Below, piece by piece: positions 1 to 11,900 of a stretch of DNA of 64,000 nt; position 1 is the first letter of the stretch, and every line of letters starts with the position of its first letter. The notes beneath the pieces are model-generated. The model ran no database searches. It had not been told where the DNA came from and saw only the letters and a program-made list of their open reading frames with translations. The position numbers were made by a program, and so were the translations under genes. The stretch comes from Durusdinium trenchii (taxonomy: Eukaryota; Sar; Dinophyceae; Suessiales; Symbiodiniaceae). Location of the stretch: positions 207,656 to 271,655 of the forward strand of contig CAXAMN010025683.1 in the NCBI GenBank assembly GCA_963970005.1, given 5' to 3'.

Positions 1-1137
1 GTGGCATGTTCTAAGTGCAGTGCATGCAGGGCCCCATGGAATGAGCCATGGACCATGGAGACGACTGAGTTCATTGGTTGTCTCATAGGATGGGAGGTAT
101 GTATATATAATATATAGTATAAGGTGCATCTCCTGTTCTTAATTTGGTGCGCCGTTGTCGGTCAAATCTGTTCAAGCAGGACATGCATGAAAGTCAATTT
201 CTATGTTCTAAGTGTTTGTTTTGTCGTTTGGTGGATGTTCTAAGAAATTGCTGGTCACTAAATGAACTTCCATCAAGCATTTGGGCAACAGCATCCTCCA
301 GTGCAGTGCCATAGAACTGTTCCATTCCCCCCTGGTCACAGAAGAAATGAAGTGTATACCATACCATGTGATTCATTGACACTTCATGTGTTTAGTGTGT
401 TGGGAACAGACCAGTCTCGCCGTTGGCTCAAGACCATTTCAAACGTCGACAAAGGCCACAAGGACTCACAAGGACCCTCCGATTTTTGTTTGGTGTTGTT
501 TCTGTATTGATAAAAGCTGGATCACACTGAGAAACTCTCAATAATTATCCGATCCTCCTTTCTCCTGCCAACTCGGTTCCTCGTACCTGGTCGTACTTGT
601 TCCACTCATTCATTCCAAGGCTTGGAAATCAAAGGCGCCACCGTCAGCGTGACTCGTCTGGTGCGCCGACCGTGGTGCCGTGGTGCGGTGGTCGCGATCG
701 GTGTTTCTGCGGTTCGCCAAGCACCTGCAGTGGAAGACCTAATCGGGTGTGTTGACCATCTCAGTGTTTGTAGGTATTGTTGGGGTCTTTATTGATCGGA
801 GGAGCTCTCCTGTTGGATGTTTCATGGGCATTCAATCAGCTTTGGCTGCTATTCGTCGACGAACGAAAAGGAACGTACACCGGCATTCAGGCGATGTTCG
901 TCTAGGCGTCTAGAAGTAATTCCCAACCTTGGAGTCTCTTTGGGGTGCTAGTGAACATCCACCACTTCCAGGTTTCCGATCTTGAATCAAACCCTGGAGC
1001 CTGAAAGTTGGAAAAACCCTTTGGCCAACATACCTCTGAACGCACTCACTTCGTGTGTTTTTTCCTTTCGGATGAAACAGCGAACGCCTGGTGGCCAGCT
1101 TCTGTGATCTCATGTTGGGAGGGAAGTTTGCAGCTTC

Positions 1138-1352
1138 TTGCTACTAGTTAGTAATGCCCTTGCTACTAGCAGCAATGCACTTGTTACTAGTATTAATGCC
1201 CTTTGCAGGTATGAAATATCACTCTCTCGCACCCAGAGGTTGTAAAGCAAATGAGGGCCTGTTGAGGGTCTTCACTTCGAGAGGGGGAGACTTGGTGGAC
1301 GGAAAGATCCGCCCAGTCGATCTAACCTAATAGCAGCGGCCTCCAACCTAAG
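1138..1352. repeat. CTACTAGTAGC-type and GGCCTCCAACCTAA-type dispersed repeats
   Basis: Between about 1138 and 1205 the motif TTGCTACTAGTAGCAATGC recurs about three times in degenerate form, its core being a palindrome around ACTAGT. At 1326-1352 there is CCTAATAGCAGCGGCCTCCA followed by ACCTAA, the complement of the 21-bp unit repeated at 41578-41640. Related copies occur near 31.5, 52.0 and 53.4 kb. I recall both motifs as abundant in Symbiodiniaceae assemblies, but that memory was not checked. Confidence 0.7.
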
Positions 1353-4300
1353 ATGCTCAAACATATTCACATCATATATCATATATCGTCATATCCAATG
1401 AGCAGTGGATGGTTTGCAGGTGTGATGCAAAGCTGTCCCCCGCAGGATGTTTTTTTGAACATTTGGAGATCCTACAATAAACAGCTCCAGAGTGTGAGCT
1501 ACGTGACGCTACAGATTCAAGGGGACTTGGTAGGCTTCATATACCATGAGTGACACGTCAATGGCTTTGGCGTCGCCTGGCTTCGTTGGTTTCAACTTGG
1601 TTTCAGCTGAGGTTGAAAAGGCCGCGGGCAAAACCAGCTCTCACCTCAGAGGTCTCGTGCAGCGGTTCTCGGGGCTCAGAGGTCGAGAGTTTCAGTCTCT
1701 TGCAGCAGACCTCCACCGCGACTCGAGGCAGTGGATCGAGGGTGAAAACACCTCAAACATCGTGTGCGAAACATCGGCAGTGAAGGAAAACCAGGTTCTG
1801 AACCCTGAAGGAAAACCAGCTTCGCGATGGAGCTGGGCAGGACTAGTTGAACAAATCCCGTTTTAGATAAGTGCAGGGAGAGGTTTTGCTTCGCTATGCT
1901 TTGCTCCTTCCTTCCTTCACCGGTCTTCGAAAAACCGGTCGCGTCGCGTGGTCACGTCAGACCACCGCCTCCAGGTCGCGTGACGCGCGTGCCGGGCTTG
2001 CGGCCCCGAGGTTGGGGTGCCTTTCGTGCCCGTCTTCGGGTTTGTGGTGTGTTTTCATGTAGATCGTTTGATATCCGTGGGAGGTTTGACCCTTAGGCCT
2101 TAGGCCGGAGGATGCCGGTGGGTGGCCTTTTGGTGTTCGACCCCTCCACATTCGTTGTTGACGACGTCATTCGGAAAGTCCTTCGTCGTCTCGCAGCGAC
2201 CAATGGGAGTCCCTTTCACTGATCCGCAGATTGAAAGACCTTCTTGGAAGTGGGTTGACCAGAGAAACTGAACAGAATGGACTACTAAGGAGGTCAACCT
2301 ACCCTGGTTTGGGGATCCGGGTTTTGATCCATGCACAGCCATGTGGAACCACCTTCTATAGGACCTTGACGGCTCCCCCAACTGGGACGGTTGACCGACC
2401 TACGTTTCGATCGAAGCGTTGCGTTTTTGTGTATTTTCGAGACCGTGCAACACGCTGACCTTTGTGGTCTCACTCACCTCACCCATGTGGTGCACAACAT
2501 CGACCTAATTTATGGAACGGTCCACCTGGTCCTTGACCTTGTATAGTCAGTTTTGTAAGTTGTCTAGACTCTACATAGGGCATCTTTGTACAGGGTAAAT
2601 CCAGTGGGTCCTTCCGTGTGTCCACCTTGGTGAACGGCGTGCCTGACGCTTTCATGGTTAATTTGATGCCAATTTTGTTGGACTACACATGACTACACCT
2701 TCTGCTTTGATCGGAAGTGTGCAGTTAGCAGGACATGCTCTCATTTATAGGTCCTGAAGTGCGGGGTACCCGTTGACCTACGTGCTGTTGAGCCTTAAGC
2801 TCGTGGGAATTCAAGGCTTCGCCATGACGGGGTCTACGAGATGCGTTTGGTTGTCTCCGCCAGGCCTCCAGGTCGGCTACACTTCTTTGCTTTTCTTTGA
2901 CTGCATGTGAGTTGTGGAGTTTATGCTTCACTACTCCTCAAGACCAAGTTTCTAGATTTTCTAGGACCAAGGCAAGACTTAACCATGGCCAGCGTGCTCA
3001 ATTTGGTCTAGATTCTCACATCATGTTTGCTAGATCGATCAGCACAGGTTGCATGCAAAACCGTGTGTGGCTGATCGCCCATTCTTTTGAGGGCTCCTCA
3101 AAAAGGAAAAGGACATCCAGGACATTCCCCTACTCTTCGTGCGCCTCTTCGTTCGCGTTCGCAAGCATGAGAGAGCCGTGGCTACTTGAAGACCCTTGTC
3201 TCCCTCCTCCCTCCTCCGTTTTGGAACCACGCGATCGTGTGGCCGAAACACCACCGTCCACGCAGTATGTCGTCGTTTTTTTGGCAAAACGGTTGAACAC
3301 AAGACAAGGTTTTTCTCCAAGAAGCACTGACGGGTTTTGGATGTTGGGTCAAAACATCTCATTGGGTCCATCGAGACGAAACCAACGCCCTCCAGGTCCG
3401 TGCGAAGAGGCCGGAGAAAAGGAGCTGGCGGCTGTCGGTGTCCAGGAGCTGCGGTTTATTGTTTTTTTCGGGATCAGCTAAAGGCTCTATGAGCCAGGGA
3501 GATCCTACGTCCTACTTAGTCAGATTCAAAAAAAGGACTGGTACTGGTGATGCCTATCCAGAAGCCCCGACGGATTTGAAATTGTTCCTTGGCACAAAAA
3601 CAAGAAGTAACAAGTAGTTACACTAGAGCCCAAATTTGGAAGTTTTCGGGAAAGAAACTAAAAACAAAAGAACGTACGTGCTCTTTGCAGGGATTAGGGA
3701 CATTTATATTGGACAGTAGCTCAGCCTAATAGGTCTTAATAGCGAAAATATATGAACATATTCAATCCAAAGGCAAGCACTGCACAGCATTGTTCCAATC
3801 CTTCATACGGGCACATTTACCGAAGTCATCGGCAACGTTATTGGTCGGAACCTTCGAGTCCGCTGCTGAAACAAGAAGGAAACAGGTATAAGAAAAGGAA
3901 TGCCGGAGGTTGTTTCCATCATACAGAAATTGGAATGGACGGGAACACTATGCAGAACTAATTCATGAAGAACATGAGCTACCTGCAGTCACTCGTACCT
4001 TGGCGTCTAGAATGCCTAGCCTCCTAGCCCTGGCAAGCCTTGGCTATATGGTGTTTGGATCAACGCCAGGCGGTTCACTTGCTATCCTCTCAGGGTCAAT
4101 GGATGTTTGTTCAGATTCACCGGATTTTCGGAGAATCAACCTTCACCCTCACAGAACCTGTTTTTTGTACTTATGCTGTGGAACACCCCCACTAATGCGA
4201 AAAACACCAAAAAAAAATGCTTGTTCGATTGCCCTGAATGGAGTACTTGATGCACGCAAGATTCGTGTGTGTGTGCTAAACCGGCTTGGAGATTGTTGGG

Positions 4301-4655
4301 TTGCCATTTTGGGGTCAAACGGGCACTGCAAATGTGTCGACTTCCGAGAACGGGCAGATTGTGGCATGGTCAACCTGGAGAAAGGCATGGTAGAACACAG
4401 CTCCCGTTTTGGTAGTACCGAGGGTCTGCTCTGTTTCACATATTTGACCCTTTGGACATGTTCGCAGTGAGTTTCTTTGTGCTTGACTGGCTCAAAAGCT
4501 GCAGATCGTAGCATAAGCAGACCATGCCACCCACTAAATCCTCCAGCAAGCAGCAAGTTTCCTATAGACTCATAGGTGCAACACCAGCCTCCAAACGCTC
4601 TATACTGCCCTTCGGGGGCAGTATATTCATCCTTTGAGCTGACAAACAGCCGAAA

Positions 4656-4697
4656 GCTAGTGGATGAAATGCACAGCTAGTGGATGAAATGCACAGC
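4656..4697. repeat. 20-bp tandem duplication
   Basis: The unit GCTAGTGGATGAAATGCACA is present twice in perfect tandem, starting at 4656 and 4676. This looks like a recent local duplication in otherwise unassigned sequence. Confidence 0.9.
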
Positions 4698-5932
4698 TCA
4701 CAGGTTCCAGGATGTTCCATGGCTCCCATTCTCCAAGCCATTCAGATCATCCTCCATGGATTCCATGGCTGAAGAGGCTGATTCAGTGGCTGAAGTGTCA
4801 GAATCCCCACTAATGAAGTCCAACAGAAAGCGTCGCAGGTGTCACCCCCGAATGAGTGAACCGTCGCAGGTCTCGATGTTCAAAGAGCTCTTGCTGAAGC
4901 TGGAGAGTCACCCTTCTGAGAGGGCCAAACTTGGGGCTGTGGTGCTGAGTGGATGTGAGGTTCGAGGTTTCGCAGTTTGTGACTTGGTGACTTGGTGGCC
5001 TTGACCTTTTGTTTCTTTTGTTTTGCTGAGGCTGAAGCTGTTGAAACACACTACTACATCTAGATCTGGCAGCAGATTTGAGGTTGTTGAAATATAACTA
5101 CTATATATACCCTAGGAGTCGACGACCATTTTATAAATGGTCCTGGGAGGGTCGACCATTTGAGCCTGCAAACGACCATTTTCAGCAGATCTAGGGAAGC
5201 GTGACGGTGACCAGCTTCAGGATCGCTCGGAGTGGGGGCTCATCAGGGTTTCGGCGTGGAAGAGTGGAAGAACATGACCATGCAATGCATGCATGCACAG
5301 TCATGCACAATTTTGTCCCCACGGGTCAAGTGATCAAGATTTATCAGATCGATGTACATTCATGATGACCATTGCCCTCGCAACTTCAGAGCTTCCCTGC
5401 TTTGACATGCCATTGCCGTGATGCCATCATCTGTGCTGGCTGAAGATCATGCGCAAGGCTTTGAGGAAGCGTGCCAGTCTTAGGCGACTACTTTGCGGAT
5501 TGAAGCAGCTATGATGGCTAAGCTATAAGCGTAGTGGCCTGTTCGATCCAATCGATTTGCAAAGGTTGTTTGGAGGAATACCTCGACCCGGGCTCTACTG
5601 TAGATGTGGGTGCGACCTCCCTGAGATGCAGTGCACTTTTGTATCAATCGATCTATGTTTTTTCAAGTTGGCCTTACTTTTTGAATCTGTTTAAGCTTGT
5701 TTGTTTTGCAAGGAGTTGCTTGCAGCACAGCACATTGATTTGCAACATGGGTGACAATTGTGTCAGAGTTTTGCTCAGGCTTGCGGAGGACACTTACAGG
5801 CAGTCAATGATTTGGTCAAGTAATCCAATCGTCGAAATCTAGCATTCGGCGCATTTACTTCGATGGGAACCACGGTAACCACAAAGACCTTTTCTCCTGG
5901 TTCTTGCTTCTGTTGCTCCGCATTTCTTTGCC

Positions 5933-5980
5933 ATGGCTGGCCCCAAAGATCACTCCACGTTCCGCACGGAACTTGTGAAG
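5933..5980 (+). CDS. gene A exon 1, candidate start
   Basis: Sixteen codons from ATG (MAGPKDHSTFRTELVK). The frame is kept if the donor is GC (AAG then GCAAGC), joining phase 0 to the exon at 6114 (AFFMDFLE). Exonic AAG before the donor and CAG before the acceptor share AGGC across the junction. The start is inferred as the first ATG of an exon that joins well. No spliced-leader acceptor was verified upstream. Confidence 0.5.
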
Positions 5981-8900
5981 GCAAGCAATGCACAATCCTT
6001 GCAGATTCTTGATTCATGCATGCATTTATCCGAGATAGTCACTGTCCCTGCATGCGTGTACGTGGTGCATGTGTGCGTGCGTGCGTGCGTGTGCATGTGT
6101 GTGTGTGTGTCAGGCCTTTTTTATGGACTTCTTGGAGGACGATGATTGGTTGAACGCACGGCGGAAGCTGTTGCGGCAGCGGGCGGGGCTGTCGCCTAAA
6201 GATACGAAGAAAGCATTTGCCTCAGAAAGGTGATTTCTGAACTACATCCACAGTATAGTTGGCAGACTCGCGAGAAACAATGAAAGCACTCAACTGAAAG
6301 ATCCTTTTGTTTGCTTGGTTGATTGCATTGAACAGTTCCAGTAGAGTTGCTATGAATTTGGTCTGCCTTTGAGATTTTGCATGTGGGCATGCATCAATGA
6401 CATTTGCAAGCATATTGCACTGATCCTCAACCCATGACTAGCAATTTGGTTTGCAGAGCGCTCGGAAAACGGACATCCTTGAAAAGTCGGGATGTATCTA
6501 GTCTTGCGCTGGGATCAAGGTGCCCAAATGGAACTTCATCATCGTGGACAAAGACCATGTGGGGGCTCGTGAGGCAAACTCTGCTACATTGATTGAGTTG
6601 CAATATATGTTGCAATGTAACACGACAGTTTTAAACAAGTAATGTTCAATTGTTTGATCCTTGTCATGGACCTGATCAATCAATAATTTGTTGACATTTG
6701 TGCTTCAAAGATCAGAAGGTCGAGAACGACATGAACTACCCCTTCCTTCTGGACTACCTGGCCTCTTTTGCCCATGACCCTCCAAAGCCTTTGGAGCTAA
6801 AGGTGGGCATTTGCATTGGAGTAATTTATAAATTAGCGTTGGTCTTTCGGCGCCAGTCAGTTCTCTCGCACACACACACACACGCACACCGCTCAATTAA
6901 ATTTTGTCAAGTGGTGCTATTAAATGGCGTCAGCTTTTCACGTGCAGCATGGCAAAACTACATGCGTGCAGGAAGCGCTAGCTTGGTGCAGCCACCACTA
7001 CCGACTGAACCCGTTCAAGGAGATTGCTCTTCATGAGGCCTTGCCTGTGGACCATTGGACAAAACGATGTTGACAAGTGGTGCCTGACAAAGACTCTACC
7101 TGCACGGAACTAGTAACTCTGCACTGCATGCATGCATCCGACGCGACATTATGTTTAAATTATTGACCCATCCCAGTTTGCAAGTCGATCAGGCCTGGGC
7201 TGAGACAGAAGGTGGCATCATCCGTGGCTGTGTGGCGTATGTCTTTCAGAGGTTCCAAAGGAACCAGGAATCGAGGCCGGTTGGGAAACTTGGCGCGTGA
7301 TGAAGACACGGTAATTATATAATGATCAAGTCCAAGTAACGATTCAACATATAGTTTTGCCGGGTGGGGGCAAAACATAGTACCTCGTCAGCTAAATTAA
7401 TAACCCCTACGGCACACCACGAGCTGCAAAACATGTTTTGTGAAATACAAGTCGTTTGTTCTTGATGATCCAATCTAGTCTGGGACACTGCGGGAAACAT
7501 ATCCTTGCCCACCTACTATGTTTCAATATGAACCAGCCCAAAGCGGACAACAAGCTCAATCCTTTTCACGGCAGGAAAGGCCACACCAAGATGGAGACCT
7601 TGAAGTCCTTGATTCGTTCCAAGCTGATGGACTGCTTGCCATGGGTTTTAGCATGCTACGAGTTCTAGCCGTGGCTGAGGTTTCACTGATCGGTCTGAAT
7701 CGTTCTAGTATAGCTTTTATCCAGCAGCTTGCTGTGCAAAAACCATGATGGATTGGCCGGAGGATTCCAATGCATAGGTCGATCACTTTTTTTCAGGGGT
7801 ACAAATTCTGGACCCACTTGCAACTTTGAACGGGAGTGTATTGGACAAGGAAATTGCTTTGTGAACACACCGACCCCAGCAGCTTCAATGCGCCCCTTCT
7901 GCTCACAGCTGGAACCAGGAGCATGGAATGTTATCGCCTGACGGACGCAAGACGCCAACCCGTGGACGTGGTGCTGCGAGATTGAAGCAAGAGGAGGTGG
8001 CTGGGGACAGTGGGGTCACATCGATAAGATCGGTCGATCTATGTCACTTATTGATCTCGTAAATAGTTCCTATGATCAAATAACTGTGAGACCTGTATAG
8101 TTCAAACTTGATTGATCCAATTGCAGCTCTATGAGCCAGGTGCTGCGTATGTGTCAAACGTGCATTGACGGTATCCAATACAAATTATATAAGTTGTTGG
8201 TTGGAACATGCGAGGAGACCAAGAAGGCTGTCATGGACAATATGGACACGCAACCTATGAGCGAATCGGTGCTTTCCCCAATCTCAAAGCTGCAGCTACA
8301 TAGCCCGGGTACTGGGGAAGCTTTGCAGGTGGACGCAGCAGAGTCTCTTCAAGAAGAGTCTGCAGAAGAAGAAGAACAAACACAAGATGAATGTATTGAG
8401 CCAATCGAATGCCACGAGGTTGAAACATTTCTCATCGAGTCTGATGAAGACTGCATGCTGTCGCCCAAGAAAATCATGAATGCGCCTGCAGCGAACCATG
8501 ATGTCAGCAAATCAGCACCTCCGGCACCTTCGGGTACCATGGCAATCGGGACAGGTGAAGATGGTTTCATCAATGAGAGTCAGGCCCCGTTTGTGCCTGG
8601 TTTGGAGGTTGCCCATGCAGAGAGCAAGGTTGAAACCATCTGCGACTCTGATGAGGAGAAAAAAGGTGTCTTCAAGGACAGTTTGGGGAGAGGTTCATAG
8701 TTCCATTTGTCCAGGGCAACAGTTTTTGACAGTTCGATCTCAATTTGCAAAAAAAACCTACAATAATACTATTATATGTTCGATTAAAACTACTATATAA
8801 TCTGGAAGACTGCACGTTAGATGCAGGATCGCAAGCCTTTGGCGGCGCCAGTTGAGATCCCTCAAAGCTTGGAAGCCCAAGCGGATGAGCAGCTGAAGGC

Positions 8901-11900
8901 TTTGGACGGGGATCCTATGGATGATGTTCACAAGGCTGAAATGGTAAAAGTCTGGGGCTCAGTGGATTCTTACCTTCGAAGTTTGCAGTGCTGGTTTCCA
9001 GAATGATACTCTTAGTATTATATCATGCCGGCCTAAAGATTATAGTATGAGCCCATTGAAGTCAGCTAGCTGGTACCATGTCGGACTGGTAAATTGTTCA
9101 TGCACCAGAATTCATGGGAGACAAACGGTGTGGAAAATCGTTTGACAATAACTCATGCTGAGGGGTGTATGTTTTGTATCACCACACAAAATGATCTTCC
9201 TCTCCACCCGTGTCCCTGCTGCACCCCGGCCGGCTCTTGAGGCTCAAGCTGCGATCCGGCAAATGTGCAAGGAGACGGCAGCAGCAGCCGAGGATCCTGA
9301 CCGAGAGATGCGAGAAGCTTTGGATGAGGAGGAGGAGGTGGAGGCCAAAGCTGAGAAGCTGAGGAGGGGGAGGGGTCGTGGACGCGGCCGCGGCCGTGGT
9401 CGGGGAAAGAAAGTTCCAAACGATCCCAATGGTCAGGAGGTCGAACCGAACCCAGAAGAAGCTCCCCAACCCAAAGGTTCGTCGAAACAAAAGAAGAGGG
9501 CGAAGGTGTGTGCAGATCCATCTCTCCAGCAAACCAGCGATGTTCCACCTGGACCTGGTGGCAACCAATTGGTCGAAACTGTGCCTACTTCCAAGTCAGC
9601 AGGCCCAACGTGTGATGAGGCTCATGATGAGGCTCATGATGAGGCGGCGGTGCGTTCCCCAAAGCCTAAGGTGCTGAGAAGGACTGTCACTCGATCTAGA
9701 CACAAGCACCTTGCAAAGCTCCGATCGATGTCGCGCAGCCCGGCCTCCAAGAAGCAAAAACAAGGACATGGTGGTCCTGCCATGAAGGAAGGTGGGGTGG
9801 CTTCTCAGGAAAACGAGGCTGGGGGGGAGGAGGCAGCAGTTCCAAATATGACTGGCAACAAGCCTGGTGTCAAGATGGATGGGCCAGCAGATCCTTCTTT
9901 ACTGGCTGCGGACAATGTTGCTGACAAAAAGAAATTGGATTCTGAAGGCAAGCTAGCCCAAAAGAACGCTTTGAAGGAGCCCAACTTGGTCCATGACATG
10001 ACACTTGTGGAAAACTTTGCATTGCATAGTCCACAATCTGGTTTGCAAGCGATGTGATGTTCAATATATCATGTTCACAGTATTTCGGACTAATATATTA
10101 TCAAATTCCCGGCTCCAGGAGGAGAAGATGAACGTCCTGAGGGCAATTGCTGAGCAGGATGAATTCCTGATCCTGCCAGAAAGCTGCGCTGATGCCATGT
10201 GCGGGTCTTGATGTGTCAGTGTCAGGAGCATGAGGGTTCTCGATCCAATGGAAAAACATAATTAACATGTCCAGGTCAGCTAGGCACAAAGTAATATGTG
10301 TTCATTATGATGTTTAAATCGGCCAGTGTACGAGTGCGGGTCGGTATATATTATTAGCTCAACTGATTGAGACAAGAAACACCGGTTCTGGACCAATCAG
10401 CCCAATTCAGCTTGTTACCAAAAATGCAATATGGATTACTTGATGATTTCAAAACACTTGCCTCATGAACCCATGTCGCCAAGGTCCTTCACCCTCTATC
10501 CGCCGGATGATGTGAAGAAGAAATCATCCTCAAATCTGTCCAATATCGGAGTTGTGCCGGAAGCCAAGCTACAAAACAATGGGTGTTTTGCTAGTGAATT
10601 TGCGCAAAGAATTTCATGCATGCAGCATGCATGCATGTTTGCCTGCCCATGTCATCCAAGCAACAAACAATTGGGTGAGCTGGCCTTATTGATTTGCAGT
10701 AGAGTCGCTTATAATATAATAAATACCCTGGCAAGGTGTGCACGTCTGTGTTGAACATTTCTGAATTCATGAGTGGCGCAAATGAGGTTGGCTACAACGC
10801 GGGCCAACACAGCTTCCTTCCAAGTGTCACGGGTTGATGGGATTGAGGAAAGGGTTGCGGACACCAATAAGCGGCAACCACTTGGTATGCCCGAACTACA
10901 GGCATGGTACCCGTGTGCATGTGGTGTCCTTTGTTGTGTCCATGAGAGTGAGCAGTTCATGGTACAGTGTCCTCCAAAAATCTTCCATCTTTCCAAATTC
11001 CAGAGACACTGCAGATTCCTTGGCAGGTGCGGAAGAAGGGGGTGACAATCACATGGAACACCCATGGAGGTCCCGAAGCTGCGTCTGACCCCAAGCACAG
11101 TTGCACAACAATACACCTTGATCTACGTGCCTCATGAACATTAACAATCTACACCATGTATAGGGCCGTCATTGCATGCATTGATCCTGGGTCTACAAGA
11201 GCACATTGGGACAAATATAACATGCATGCCCATGAGAGATTTATCACACATGCATACATTCAAACGCTGTCAAACGATGCTTTCAGGTGGAACTTAGCCA
11301 AAGAAGCGGCGGGGTGGCCATACAAGGTAAGCCCTCAACGAGGGCGGGTTGAACTGTTTTCGATGCATGGAGTCAGGCGGGTCACAAGACACACTAGCAG
11401 CTTTCAATCCCAAGTGTAAGCATAGAACACATCCAACCCCATGAGCTTGAACATGTCTCGGAGTGTTACCTTCTCAAATCCCTTGCAAATAGTTTTCTTT
11501 CGGCTCGTCTACCACCTGCAAGATCGACCAAGCTTTGCAACCCCTTCCCTGGTTTGTTGATGGTACTTGGTTCCCGCTCACTCCTTCCTCATTACCTCTT
11601 TGGCAGCTACCAAAATTTGGATCGCAGGATCAAGCCTGATTCCATGTTTGGGTAACGGGGGGGAACTTGCGGAACTGTCGCGCTGCAAGTTGGTTAGAAT
11701 CCTGCAAGTCTCCCCAAATAGTTGGACCACTGTTTCGAGATTGCACAGTCGGTGTCAATCCACCTGTGCAGCAAGCCTTGAAGGACCTAAGATAAGGGGA
11801 GGCTTTGCAAAAGCAGTGAAGTCCAATGCCAGCATGACCAGTTCGACACGCAAGATTTTGCTGTCAAAATCTCATCAAATCAGGCTGTGATGGTGGAAAA

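Larger units (their letters stand above)
1..5932. other. gene-poor region with scattered repeats
   Basis: No ORF here has the features of the exons found later, such as a conserved motif, AG-G acceptor with a matching phase, or family resemblance. Overlapping ORFs at 1546-1866, 2897-3481, 3910-4470 and 4684-5004 compete in several frames and on both strands, which is what non-coding DNA gives. A short open stretch after the AG at 5711-5712 could be an exon but has no partner. Repeats in the region are listed separately. Confidence 0.5.

Noticed and set aside
419-432. CCGTTGGCTCAAG resembling the 3' end of the dinoflagellate spliced leader
   Set aside because: Only about ten bases match and the central part of the 22-base leader is absent. 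Similar TTGGCTCAAAG words occur elsewhere by chance, so a relict leader cannot be claimed.
9155-9568. - strand Pro/Leu-rich ORFs opposite the RG exon
   Set aside because: Complement of the acidic/RG low-complexity exon; composition explains the open frames.
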